Origin: Kitasatospora sp. NBC_00240
GTDB lineage: Bacteria > Actinomycetota > Actinomycetes > Streptomycetales > Streptomycetaceae
Direction: 5' to 3'
Assembly (NCBI RefSeq): GCF_026342405.1
Contig: NZ_JAPEMU010000004.1
Coordinates: forward strand, 154,457-218,456
Length of the DNA: 64,000 nucleotides
Shown: positions 50,866 through 59,375 of the stretch, in pieces
Layout of the letters: every line of letters begins with the position of its first letter
How positions within the stretch are numbered: position 1 is the stretch's first letter
Position numbers and translations under genes: made by a program
The notes under the pieces: model-generated
What the model saw: only the letters and a program-made list of their open reading frames with translations
Told to the model about the DNA's origin: nothing
Databases searched by the model: none

Positions 50866-51642
50866 ATGCCGGGAGGCAGGCTCACCCAGCAGGAACGTCA
50901 GCAGATCGCGCTGGGACTGGCCGACGGCCTCGCCTACGCCGAGATCGCCAGACGCCTCGACCGCCCCACCTCGACGATCACGCGCGAGGTGATGCGCAAC
51001 GGCGGCCCCACCGGCTACCGCGCCGACCTCGCCCACCGGGCCACCGAGCACCGCGCCCACCGGCGCAGGCAGGCAGCCCCCCGGGGGTCGGAGGCGCTCC
51101 CGCAGGCCCACGGGCGCGACGCCGAGGCCGTGCGCCAGTACGAGGAGGTCTTCACGACCGTCATGATGCAGTCGGGCATGCCCCAGATGACGGCCCGGGT
51201 GATGACCGGCCTCCTGCTCTCCGACACGGGCAGCCTCACCTCGGCCGAACTCACCCAGCGTCTCCAGGTCAGCCCGGCGTCCGTCTCCAAGTCGATCACG
51301 TTCCTCGAAGGCCAGGGCATGGCCCGCCGGGAACGCGACGAACGCCGCCGTGAGCGCTACATCGTCGACAACGACATCTGGTACCAGTCGATGATGGCCA
51401 GCGCCCGCTCCACCGCCCAGATCGTCGAGACCGCACGGCAGGGCGTCAGCGTCTTCGGCTCCGACACCCCCGCCGGCGCCCGCCTCGAAAACGTCGCCCG
51501 CTTCCTCGACTTCGTCTCCGAGAGCATCGCCCGCGCCGCGGAACAGGCCCGCGAGATCCTCCACGCGATGCCGACGACCACGGACGGCGCCGCCCCGCCG
51601 GATCCGGACGGCGCACGGACGGCCGTCCCGGACGAGGACTGA
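50866..51642 (+). CDS. MarR/GbsR-type regulator with IS30-like N-terminal helix-turn-helix
   Basis: A 258-residue protein with two DNA-binding regions. Residues 4-60 (RLTQQERQQIALGLADGLAY, AEIARRLDRPTSTITREVMR, GYRADLAHRAT) match the helix-turn-helix found at the start of IS30-type transposases. Residues 90-175 (VMTGLLLSDTGSLTSAELTQ, RLQVSPASVSKSITFLEGQG, MARRERDERRRERYIVDNDI) form a MarR/GbsR winged helix. The rest is helical and probably dimerises. It probably binds the TTGC operators and controls DUF4097 expression. The ATG has GAAGGAGACC 5-14 bp upstream. Confidence 0.87.
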   Translation: MPGGRLTQQERQQIALGLADGLAYAEIARRLDRPTSTITREVMRNGGPTGYRADLAHRATEHRAHRRRQAAPRGSEALPQAHGRDAEAVRQYEEVFTTVMMQSGMPQMTARVMTGLLLSDTGSLTSAELTQRLQVSPASVSKSITFLEGQGMARRERDERRRERYIVDNDIWYQSMMASARSTAQIVETARQGVSVFGSDTPAGARLENVARFLDFVSESIARAAEQAREILHAMPTTTDGAAPPDPDGARTAVPDED

Positions 51643-52081
51643 CACCACGCGCCGGTCCGGGCCGCCGGCCGCCACCGGGAAGGACGGTCGCCCCCCGACC
51701 GGGCCCCGAGCGGCAGGCCCGGCACACCGGTCGGACCGGCTCGGAGCGTCGGGGGGCGGGGCGTCCGGGCGGCATCCACACCGGCGGCCACTCCCCCACC
51801 CGGTTCGTCCCCCACCGCACCGGGGCAACGGCGCCCGGGCGCAGGTCCGGCCGGCGCATCCAGGCGGCCCGCCGCTGGGCGGCCGGGTCCGGGTCGAGGA
51901 CCAGGTACAGTCGCGGCCCGGCCAGGCCGGGCAGCACACCGGGGTCGTGGCGCTGCAGGCGGTACCCGTACAGGCCCGCCGCCCGGAGCTGCTGCGCCAG
52001 CTCGGCGCCCCGGCAGAAACTCCTGACCGTGACCTCGGCGCTCCTGCCGTCCAGCCGGTGGACCAGCGCGGAATGGTCCAT
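51446..52081 (-). CDS. Hypothetical protein, convergent with the MarR-like gene
   Basis: The minus-strand frame from ATG 52081 (MDHSALVHRLDGRSAEVTVR, SFCRGAELAQQLRAAGLYGY, RLQRHDPGVLPGLAGPRLYL) has good coding bias for about 120 residues and looks like a real protein. From about 51700 downward it becomes Pro/Arg-rich and overlaps the 3' end of the regulator gene, so the true C-terminus is uncertain; a frameshift around 51680-51720 is possible. The family is not recognised. Confidence 0.5.
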   Translation of the reverse strand: MDHSALVHRLDGRSAEVTVRSFCRGAELAQQLRAAGLYGYRLQRHDPGVLPGLAGPRLYLVLDPDPAAQRRAAWMRRPDLRPGAVAPVRWGTNRVGEWPPVWMPPGRPAPRRSEPVRPVCRACRSGPGRGATVLPGGGRRPGPARGVSPRPGRPSVRRPDPAGRRRPWSSASRGGSRGPVPRRGRCSRRRSRGSGRRFRGGRRRGCRSRRR

Positions 52082-52386
52082 CACCTCGCCCACCGCCCCC
52101 GGCGGCCTGCTCCGCCCGCTCCGACCGCTCCGACCGCTCCGCCCAGGAGCGGGCCGGGGCATCGCGGGGCTCGCACCGCCCGGTCCGGCGACGGCGCAGC
52201 GGGGCGCCGCGCGCCCGGGAGGGTCTGCCCCTCCCGGGCCGCGGGCCGCCGCGGATCCGGGTCAGGGCCAGGGTCAGGGTCCTGCGGTTGACCGGTCCGG
52301 TGCCGGGACGTCCCCTGCGTCACCATGCCCCCCCGGCAAGGTCGTACGGGCACCGGCCGCACCCTGGCGCGGCCATCGCCTCGTCG

Positions 52387-52641
52387 TCATGAGCTACGGA
52401 CGTCCGCGGAGGGCGGCCGGTTGCGGCCGTGCTCCCCTGACCCGGGGCCGTACGGACCGGGGTCCGGGACCGTACGGACCGGGGTCCGGGACCGTGCGCA
52501 CCGGGGTCCGGGACCGGCGCCGGCGTCGCCCGCGGCCGCCCGGTGCACCACGTCCGGGTCGTTGCGCCACCGGGTGTGGTGCTGCGCGTCCTCGGGGCGC
52601 AGCGGGCGCAGTCCTACCAGCGTTCCATCGATGATCATCAC
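52387..52641 (-). pseudogene. GNAT acetyltransferase, N-terminal fragment
   Basis: The first 35 codons, MMIIDGTLVGLRPLRPEDAQ then HHTRWRNDPDVVHRA, match the start of RimJ/RimL-type GNAT proteins. After that, three copies of a 22-bp repeat (52450-52515) replace the rest of the gene, and the acetyl-CoA loop is absent. So this is a truncated copy. Confidence 0.6.
52450..52515. repeat. Three copies of a 22-bp unit inside the GNAT fragment
   Basis: GTACGGACCGGGGTCCGGGA followed by CC, repeated at 52450, 52472 and (with two changes) 52494. The unit contains the palindrome ACCGGGGT/CCGG-type arms. Confidence 0.85.
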
Positions 52642-52678
52642 GAAGTGGTGGGCGGCGCTCCTGCGGTCGGGGTCGGGG

Positions 52679-53278
52679 CTACTGCTTCCCGGTGGGCGTC
52701 AGGGGGCGCTTGTAGTACCGCCAGGGGAACCAGCCGGCGCCGACGGGGATCCAGCCCTCCGCCTCCATGCGGCGGTGGCGGCCGAGGGCCGCGAGGGTGA
52801 CGCGGCAGTGCTCCCAGGGGTGTTCGGAGGCTTCGACCTCGTGGTACCAGGCTCCGTAGCCGACCAGGTGCCAGCCGTCGCGGCCGGCCTCCGTGAGGGC
52901 GGCCATCTCGTTGAAGGCGGTGAGCGGGGTCAGGATGCGGCGTTCGGGGTCGTGGGGGCCGGTGGTGGCCGGGTGGGGCGGGGCGGCGTTCGCGCCCTTG
53001 TCGGTGAAGCGTTGCTGGGCGGCCTGGCGGCTGACTCCCAGGACGCGTCCGACGGTGTCCCAGCTGTGGCCGGCGGCCCGGGCGCCCTGGACCGCCTCGC
53101 GGAGCAGTCGGCTGCTCTCCTCGGCGCCGACGCGGGTGGCGTCCACCAGGCGCAGGTAGCCGGCGGGGTCGTGTTCGAGGGAGTCGGCCAGGCCTTCGGG
53201 GGCGGCGAGGACGGTGGCGGCGATGCCTTCCCGGATCCGGGTGATCTCCTCGGGGCCGAGCAGTGGTTCGTCGTTCAT
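52679..53278 (-). CDS. HTH-domain protein of unknown family
   Basis: A 199-residue cytoplasmic protein. Residues 55-95 (ESSRLLREAVQGARAAGHSW, DTVGRVLGVSRQAAQQRFTD) form a helix-turn-helix of the type 'W..iG..LGvsrQaa.qRf'. The C-terminal half (WHLVGYGAWYHEVEASEHPW, VTLAALGRHRRMEAEGWIPV) is a compact domain found in similar Streptomyces proteins. The ATG overlaps the stop of the membrane gene upstream (ATGA), so they are co-translated. Twin palindromes upstream of that gene could be its autoregulatory site. Confidence 0.72.
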   Translation of the reverse strand: MNDEPLLGPEEITRIREGIAATVLAAPEGLADSLEHDPAGYLRLVDATRVGAEESSRLLREAVQGARAAGHSWDTVGRVLGVSRQAAQQRFTDKGANAAPPHPATTGPHDPERRILTPLTAFNEMAALTEAGRDGWHLVGYGAWYHEVEASEHPWEHCRVTLAALGRHRRMEAEGWIPVGAGWFPWRYYKRPLTPTGKQ

Positions 53279-53607
53279 CGCGTGGTGCTCCCGGGGGTGG
53301 TGGGGCGCAGGGGTTCGAGGCGGTCGAGGGTCTCCTGGTCGCGTCGGGCCTGGTCGCGTCGGGCCCGGTCGGTGGCGCGCGTGCCGGTGGCGCCGGTCGT
53401 GGTCCCGGCCTTGCGGCGGGCGACCAGGGTGCCGGCGGCGGCGATGAACGCGAGGTCCGCGCCGATCAGGGCGATCGATGCCGGTGTGCCGAGCCGGTCG
53501 GCGAACAGGCCGGTGAGGGCCGGCAGGATCACCGTCAGCGGGACGAGGGCCGGCAGGGCGGGGGCAGGCACGGGGTGGGGCGTCGTCGACGGCGTCAGGA
53601 TCGGCAT
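53275..53607 (-). CDS. Small membrane protein, first gene of the HTH operon
   Basis: A 110-residue protein with two hydrophobic helices (LPALVPLTVILPALTGLFAD and ASIALIGADLAFIAAAGTLV) and a basic C-terminal tail with a duplicated 5-residue unit (ARRDQ). Function unknown. Its ATG lies directly behind a palindrome (53608-53628). The stop overlaps the start of the HTH gene, so the two form an operon. It may present a signal to the HTH protein. Confidence 0.65.
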   Translation of the reverse strand: MPILTPSTTPHPVPAPALPALVPLTVILPALTGLFADRLGTPASIALIGADLAFIAAAGTLVARRKAGTTTGATGTRATDRARRDQARRDQETLDRLEPLRPTTPGSTTR

Positions 53608-53658
53608 GTGTCAAGGAAACCTTGACACCCTCACCCTTGTCAAGACTTCCTTGACAAG
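53608..53658 (-). promoter_or_regulatory. Two 9-bp palindromes upstream of the membrane/HTH operon
   Basis: GTGTCAAGG-AAA-CCTTGACAC (53608-53628) and CTTGTCAAG-ACTTC-CTTGACAAG (53636-53658) are both perfect. They share the TGTCAAGG half-site, and centre-to-centre spacing is about 29 bp. The sequence also offers TTGACA-like -35 elements on both strands. This looks like a paired operator for one regulator, with the downstream HTH protein the obvious candidate. Confidence 0.75.
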
Positions 53659-54082
53659 GGTGGGTCGGCGGGGCGGGGCCGCCCCTCGCGGGGAGCACCG
53701 GTCCGACCGGGCGGGCCGTCCGGGCAGGCTGACGGGCCGTCCGGACGTACTGACGTACTGACGTACTGACGGAGCGTCCGTCCGCCCGGGTCCGGCCCGG
53801 CGCCCCGGGAAGGACGGGGGCCGGCGGGGCGACGGCGAAGGCGGGGCGACGGTTCCTCCGGCACCGCCGCAGACGCGCGCGGCGGATCGGTGACCCACCG
53901 TCGGCGGCCCGGCCCACCGGCCCGTCCAAAGCGGCCCGGGGAGAGTCGGGAACGCCCGCTCGGGGCCCGTCCGCAGGCCGGAGGTAACGATCCGGCCACG
54001 CACCGGGACGGGACAGCGGCCCGGCCCTCTTGGATGGGCGTAACACCTCGACCCGTCCAAGCCGCCAGTCACAGGGACCCCC
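53659..54082. other. Gap upstream of the sigma factor gene
   Basis: No gene. TACTGACG is repeated three times at 53749-53772 (9-bp period), and GC-rich sequence follows. A possible promoter for the sigma gene lies at 53990-54060, without a clear match. Confidence 0.4.
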
Positions 54083-55894
54083 ATGCCGCGCCGTCCGTCG
54101 CCCTCGCCACACCACCCCGGTGCCCCGGCTCCGGAACCCGCACCGGCCTCCGCACCAGCACCGCCGTCCGGACCGACACCGCCGGCCGGCCCGCAGGCGC
54201 AGCGGCCGGCCGGTGCCGAGGCGCCGGAGAGCGACGAGCGGCTCACCGCGCGGGTGCGGGCCGGGGAGGAGGGCGTCGTCGCCGAGCTGTACGAGCGTCA
54301 TCACGGTGCGGCCACCGCCTACGCCCGTACGCTGACGCGCACCGCCGAGGGTGCCGAGGACCTGGCGAGCGAGGCTTTCGCCCTCACCCTCCAGGCCGTC
54401 CGCAGCGGCGCCGGCCCGGACCAGAGCTGGCGGCGCTACCTGCTCACCGTCGTCCGCAACACGGCCGTCGCCTGGAGCACGGCGCAGCGCCGGACCCTGC
54501 TCACGGCCGACTTCGGCGACTGGGCGGACCGGCAGGACGAGACGCCGACCCCCGACGAATTGCTGGCCGCCGGCGCCGAGCACCGGTTGGTGGCGGCCGC
54601 GTTCGGGGAGCTGCCGGAGCGGTGGCGGACGGTGCTGTGGCACGCGGTGGTCGAGCAGCAGGCGCCCGAGCGGATCGCGCCGCTGCTCGGTCTGACGCCC
54701 AGTGGGGTGTCGTCGCTGGTTTCGCGGGCCCGGGAGGGGCTGCGCGAGGCGTACCTGAGCGCGCACGTGCGCCGGGCCGACGCCTCGCCGGAGTGCCGGG
54801 CCTACGCGGACCGGCTGGCGGCGCTGGTGCGGCGCCCCGAGCAGCGGCAGCCCCGGAGCCTGGTACGGCATCTCGACGGGTGCGAGCGGTGCCGGTCCTG
54901 CGTGGAGGAGATGCGGGACGTCAACCGGCGGCTGCGGGCGGTGGGCCTGGCCGCCTTCCTCCCGTGGGGCGGCGGGCACGACTACCTGGCGGCGGTGTCG
55001 GGGGGCGCCGTGCCGGCCGGTGCGGCGGCGGGCGCCGGCGCGCCGCCGGCGGGCCTCGGCGCGAAGGCCGTGGCCGGGAAGACGGTGGCTGGGAAGACGG
55101 TGGCCGGGGTGGCCGCGGTCGCGGTCGGCGCCGTCGTCGCGGCCGCCCTGGGGGCCTCGGCCTCCCACCCCCGCCCCGCGGCTGCGCCGGCCGGCGGCGG
55201 GCGGGCGGCGGCCGCGGCGGCGCCCGGCGCAGCGAGCGTGAGCCCCGTGGTCGCGCCGGCCCAGGCCGACCCCGTGCCCGCCGTGGCCCCGACGTCCTCG
55301 GGCGGCCCCACGCCCGCCGTGGCCCCGACGTCCTCGGGCGGCCCCGCGACCGGCCGGGCCACCGCGGGTGCGCGTGCCACCACCGGGGCGGCCTCCCGCG
55401 CGCCGGCGGCCAAGGGCGGCGGGCTGAGCGCGACCATCTCCGCGGGGACGACGCCGGCCCCGAGCCAGCCCGGTGACCAGGTGGTCGAGCTGCGGTTCGC
55501 GGCGCAGAAGTCCTGCGTGAGCGTGGAGGGCTACGAGAGCGTGGAGGGCTCCGCCCCCTACTTCGTCCCGTGCGAGTCGACGACGGACCAGCGCTGGTAC
55601 CTGCGGCCGGGTCCGTCCGGCGGACGGCTGCGGGTGGTCAGCGCGGGCAACGGCGGGTGCCTGCGGCCCGGCAGCGGGTCCGGCCCGGCGGTGGAGGGCA
55701 CCTGCGGCAGCGGCACCAAGGAGGAATGGCAGACGGTCTCCCTCGGGGGGAAGGACGTCGCCCTGCGACACGTCGACACGGGGCAGCTCCTGGGCGCCGC
55801 GCGGGACGGGAGCGACGACGACGTGCTCGTGCTCCACCCCGCGACCTGCGCCACCGACGCCACGTGCAAGGACCAGGTGACGTTCCTGCTCTGA
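54083..55894 (+). CDS. ECF sigma factor fused to zinc finger, membrane helix and lectin-like domain
   Basis: A 603-residue protein combining a regulator with a surface sensor. Residues 65-108 are sigma region 2 (VVAELYERHHGAATAYARTL, TAEGAEDLASEAFALTLQAV). Residues 170-228 are region 4 (ERWRTVLWHAVVEQQAPERI, LLGLTPSGVSSLVSRAREGL). H263-C267-C270 (RHLDGCERCRSC) is an anti-sigma type zinc finger. A Gly/Ala-rich hydrophobic helix follows (342-360), a low-complexity Pro/Ser/Ala linker (about 360-460) and a C-terminal beta-trefoil-like domain (VVELRFAAQKSCVSVEGYES, LRPGPSGGRLRVVSAGNGG). So one polypeptide could sense sugars outside and act on RNA polymerase inside; release of the sigma part probably needs cleavage. 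Similar 'ECF with C-terminal extension' groups are known. Confidence 0.85.
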   Translation: MPRRPSPSPHHPGAPAPEPAPASAPAPPSGPTPPAGPQAQRPAGAEAPESDERLTARVRAGEEGVVAELYERHHGAATAYARTLTRTAEGAEDLASEAFALTLQAVRSGAGPDQSWRRYLLTVVRNTAVAWSTAQRRTLLTADFGDWADRQDETPTPDELLAAGAEHRLVAAAFGELPERWRTVLWHAVVEQQAPERIAPLLGLTPSGVSSLVSRAREGLREAYLSAHVRRADASPECRAYADRLAALVRRPEQRQPRSLVRHLDGCERCRSCVEEMRDVNRRLRAVGLAAFLPWGGGHDYLAAVSGGAVPAGAAAGAGAPPAGLGAKAVAGKTVAGKTVAGVAAVAVGAVVAAALGASASHPRPAAAPAGGGRAAAAAAPGAASVSPVVAPAQADPVPAVAPTSSGGPTPAVAPTSSGGPATGRATAGARATTGAASRAPAAKGGGLSATISAGTTPAPSQPGDQVVELRFAAQKSCVSVEGYESVEGSAPYFVPCESTTDQRWYLRPGPSGGRLRVVSAGNGGCLRPGSGSGPAVEGTCGSGTKEEWQTVSLGGKDVALRHVDTGQLLGAARDGSDDDVLVLHPATCATDATCKDQVTFLL

Positions 55895-56090
55895 GCCCGA
55901 CACCCCTTCCCCGACCGCGAGGGGCCCGGCCCGGGGAGGGCCGACGCCGGAACCGCCCGGCCCGGGAACCGCCCGACCGCGAGGGGCCCGGCCCGGGGAC
56001 CGCCCGACCGCGAGGGGCCCGGCCCGGGAACCGCCGACGCCGGAACCGCCCGGCCCGGGGACGGCCGGCGCCGGGCGGTCCCCGGGGGCT

Positions 56091-57548
56091 TCAGCGGTCC
56101 CCGGGTCGTTCAGCGGGCGGGGAACTCCCGGGCGGGGGCGTCCCCGTGGTGCCGGCGGAGGAGGGCGAGGGGGCGGGCGGCGCGCTGCTCGGGGAGGACG
56201 TCGGCTGCCGGCTGGACGGCGCCGCCGTCGGGACGGACGGGGCGCGCGGCGAGGGCGGCGCGTCGCGGACGACCGGCGGGAGCCCGGTGACCGCCGGCAC
56301 CGGCCGCGGGCTCACGGACGTCGCGGCCGGGCCCCGGGAGGCGGGCGGCGAGGACGGCCGCGGGCTCACGGACGTCTCGGCGACGCCCGTGGGACCGGCG
56401 CTCTGCGCCGCGGGCGGCACCTCCACCTGACCGGGGGGATCGGAGTGGACCGCGCCGGTCGGCGAACCCGACACCGCGGCCGCCGCGGCGGGCGGAGAAG
56501 GCTCTGCGGGCCGCTGCGGGGCCGTCGGCCCGAAGCTGCGCCGGCCGTTTCCCCCGCCCTCGTGCCCCGGAGCCACCGCCAGTGCCACGACGGCGCCGGC
56601 CGCGGCCGACGCGGCGAGCACCCAGACCGTCGCGCGTCGCGGCAACCGCCACACGGCCGCCGGCGGGACCCTCAGCGGGGTCACCCTCTCCCGCACCGGC
56701 GACGCGAGCGGCGCCCGGACGACACCCAGGACGAGCGTGTCCTCCTCCGGCCCCTGCCCGCCCCCCGACCCCGTACCCGCGCCCGTGCCCGCGCCCGTGC
56801 CCGTGCCCGGTTCTGCTTCCCTGGCCGTCTCCGTCTCCGTGCCTGCGTCCGCGCCTGCGCCTGCGCCTGCGCCTGCGGGCGGGTCGGCCTGCGCGGCCGG
56901 CCCGGGAGGCAGCGCCGCGCCGCGCGCCGCCCCGGGCCGCAGGCCCGTCGCGCCCTCGGGCCCGACACAGAGCAGGCAGCCACCGCGCCCCGAAGGGGGC
57001 GGTGACGGCGCGTCCTCCCGCCGGCCCGCGGCCTCGCCCAGCGCCGTCGCCACCTGCCGGCACGCCTGATCGGCGATCCGGACCAACCGCGCGCGCACCT
57101 CGTCCACCTCGTCCTCGAAGCGGGAGCGGCCCGGGGCGCCGGACAGCCCGCCCGTACTCGCCCCCGGGCCCGGGTCCCCCCGCTGCGCCGCCGCCAGTGC
57201 GGCACGCAGCAGGGCCACCCGACAGTCCTCGGGAGCCGCCAGGACGGCCCGCAGGACCATCGCCTCCCGGCGGGTGCGGACGGTCGACGGCTCAAGCACC
57301 TGACCGCCCTCGGACGGACGGACGGCGACACCCGGGGGCGTACGGACGGCGACGCCGGCATCGGCGGGCGACCGTTCGCCCGGGCGACCGGGCGACCCGT
57401 CCGACGCGGGCCGAACGCCCGGCACCGGGACGGGCCCGGACGCCCGGAGGTCGACGGCGGCGCGCTCCCCGCCCTCCCCCTGAGGAACTCCGGCGGGGGA
57501 CGCGCTCACGTTCGGCCTGAACGCGTTCCACGAGACGGGCTCTGACAC
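56091..57548 (-). CDS. Single-pass membrane protein with Pro/Ser-rich exterior
   Basis: A 485-residue protein. The N-terminal ~320 residues are low-complexity, apart from a helical segment (about 110-180, EAMVLRAVLAAPEDCRVALL, RFEDEVDEVRARLVRIADQA). The membrane helix is ATVWVLAASAAAGAVVALAV (about residue 345). The last ~110 residues are Pro/Ser/Thr-rich (APSVPTAAPSSRQPTSSPSS), as in stalks. GTG 57548 has GGAGAA 2-8 bp upstream. It faces the sigma/lectin gene, and with the LAQTG protein upstream it forms a group of surface genes. The family is unknown. Confidence 0.6.
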   Translation of the reverse strand: MSEPVSWNAFRPNVSASPAGVPQGEGGERAAVDLRASGPVPVPGVRPASDGSPGRPGERSPADAGVAVRTPPGVAVRPSEGGQVLEPSTVRTRREAMVLRAVLAAPEDCRVALLRAALAAAQRGDPGPGASTGGLSGAPGRSRFEDEVDEVRARLVRIADQACRQVATALGEAAGRREDAPSPPPSGRGGCLLCVGPEGATGLRPGAARGAALPPGPAAQADPPAGAGAGAGADAGTETETAREAEPGTGTGAGTGAGTGSGGGQGPEEDTLVLGVVRAPLASPVRERVTPLRVPPAAVWRLPRRATVWVLAASAAAGAVVALAVAPGHEGGGNGRRSFGPTAPQRPAEPSPPAAAAAVSGSPTGAVHSDPPGQVEVPPAAQSAGPTGVAETSVSPRPSSPPASRGPAATSVSPRPVPAVTGLPPVVRDAPPSPRAPSVPTAAPSSRQPTSSPSSAPPAPSPSSAGTTGTPPPGSSPPAERPGDR

Positions 57549-57760
57549 GGTTCTCCTTACGTCGGATGCTGGGGGGTGCCTCGACGGAGCACGGCGGCTC
57601 CTCGCGCTGGCGCAGCGGTGCCGGATGCGGTGCCGCACGCGGTGCGCTCCGGGCCGCTCCGGGCGATGCCGGACGGGGACGGACGGGGACGGGGGCGGGG
57701 CCGGACGGGGCCGGACGGGGACGGACGGGGACGGGGGCGGGTTGCGCGGGCCGGGGCGGT

Positions 57761-59023
57761 TCAGCCGTGCCGGGCCGCGGACCTGCGGCGGCGCAGCAGC
57801 ACCAGGGTGCCGGTGCCGAGGGCGAGCGCGGTGGCGCCGGCGGCTGCCGTCAGCAGGGTGCTGCCGTCGGCGCCGGTCTGGGCGAGGTCGCGCTCCAGGG
57901 TGTCGGCGGTGGCCTTCGCCCTGGCGACCGCGGCGGGGGTGATCTGCAGCGGAGGGAGGGCGGGGAGGCTGACGGGGAAGGCGATCGGCAACTGGTCGGG
58001 GTCGATCGGGGTGGTGACCGGCTGCGGCGAGGCCGAGGCCGAGGCTGTGGCTGTGGCTGTGGCTGTGGCTGTGGCTGTGGCTGTGGCTGTGGCTGTGGCT
58101 GTGGCTGAAGCCGGGGCGGGGCCGGCGGATGAGGCGGACCTGACCGCGCTCGGGCTCGGACTCCCGGCTGCGGTGGCCGACTTGACCGTGCTGGGTGTCG
58201 GGCTGGACGGGGCCGTTGTCACCGCGCTCGGGCTCGGGCTCGGGCCGGGGCTCGTACTCCTGCTCGGGGTAGGGCTGGGGCTGGGGCTCGCGGCGGGCCG
58301 GGTCGAAGCGGGTGCCGCCGGGGTCGACTTCACCGGGCTCGGGCTCGGGCTGGGGCTCGACGTGACGACGGGGGCGGGTGCCTTGATGGTGAATCCGGCG
58401 CCGATGACGCACTCGCAGGCGTAGCTCCCGACGCCCACCGGCTCCCCGGTCCGGTCGTCGAGCGGTGTGGAGAAGAGGACCGGCACCACGCCGGCCGGGC
58501 CCTGGGGGGCGTCGGCGGTGAAGGAGGCGCGCACCTTGACGGACACGTTCCTGGACTTCCTGACGGCGAGCAGCGCGTCGTCGGACGGGTGGCCGGCCGG
58601 GTCCTGGGCGCCCAGCAGGAACAGCGCGCCGCCGTCCGGGCGTCCGTCGGCGCCGCCGCCGGGGGCCACGGAGGCGGGCAGCCAGGCGCGGGTGCCGAGC
58701 GGCTGGTACTCGACGTGGACGGCCGCGGGGCTCAGAATTCCGCTGCTGCTCCGGAATTCGAGCAGCGGAAGGGCGACGAAGTCGTTGCCCGCGCGGTTGT
58801 CGATCCTGAGGGAGAATTCGCGGACGTCCCCGCCGGCGACGAATGTCCTCGGTACACCGACCATCCACAGGTCGAGATGACGGCCCAGGGCGGCCCCCGC
58901 CCACGCGGTGTCGGGCGACGGGGACCCGGCGGCAAAGGCGGTGGAGGCGTCGGCGCCGGCCAGTCCCACGGAGGACGTGAGCGTGGCGACGGCGGCGAAT
59001 TCGAGTATGCGGCGAACAGGCAA
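57761..59023 (-). CDS. Sortase-anchored surface protein (LAQTG) with stalk repeats
   Basis: A 420-residue exported wall protein, TTG start (MPVRRILEFAAVATLTSSVG). The folded part (about 33-215) is beta-rich with 'VGSYACECVIGAGFTIKAPA' at its end, suggesting a Cys-Cys bridge. The rest is a Pro/Ser/Thr stalk with SPSPSPTPSRSTSPGPSPSP and about nine Ala-Thr pairs coded by a GGCTGT hexamer (near 58040-58100), so length variants are easy. The C-terminus LAQTGADGSTLLTAAAGATA then LRRRRSA is a LAxTG sorting signal, membrane helix and basic tail, which class E sortases of Streptomyces use. It should be displayed on the cell wall. Confidence 0.87.
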   Translation of the reverse strand: MPVRRILEFAAVATLTSSVGLAGADASTAFAAGSPSPDTAWAGAALGRHLDLWMVGVPRTFVAGGDVREFSLRIDNRAGNDFVALPLLEFRSSSGILSPAAVHVEYQPLGTRAWLPASVAPGGGADGRPDGGALFLLGAQDPAGHPSDDALLAVRKSRNVSVKVRASFTADAPQGPAGVVPVLFSTPLDDRTGEPVGVGSYACECVIGAGFTIKAPAPVVTSSPSPSPSPVKSTPAAPASTRPAASPSPSPTPSRSTSPGPSPSPSAVTTAPSSPTPSTVKSATAAGSPSPSAVRSASSAGPAPASATATATATATATATATATATASASASPQPVTTPIDPDQLPIAFPVSLPALPPLQITPAAVARAKATADTLERDLAQTGADGSTLLTAAAGATALALGTGTLVLLRRRRSAARHG

Positions 59024-59375
59024 GGGGAACCTCGTTGAGGAATGGGGTTAATGCCTTTGACAGGTGCTCGACTGCGGCCCGAAGTACCGTGGCCCATTTT
59101 GGGCGTTGCCGCGATCCGCGGGGTGCGGGCAGCGGGACGCGAAGGACCCGCGGATCGGGTTGCCGCAGTGTGCGGTTCGCCACTTTGCACGGGATCGGCG
59201 CGTGATGCAACCGCCGGTTCGCGGGCCCGACGCCGCTCAACTCGGTTGCGGCCCGGCGAATCTCACGCGCCGTCAAAGCCATTGATAACGTTGCGATAAA
59301 CGTCCGGGACGGGCGCGGCGGGCCGTTCTCCTCTCACGGTGACAGCGCACCCCACCACTTCGCCGGAGGACTCTC
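59024..59375. other. Gap upstream of the LAQTG gene
   Basis: About 350 bp with mixed composition. Around 59240-59300 is an AT-richer patch (ATTGATAACGTTGCG) that could hold the promoter of the LAQTG gene or of the plus-strand frame. No gene. Confidence 0.4.

Noticed and set aside
53608..53658. CIRCE or HAIR heat-shock operator
   Set aside because: The arms (TGTCAAGG) do not match the CIRCE (TTAGCACTC) or HAIR (CTTGAGT) consensus and no chaperone gene follows.
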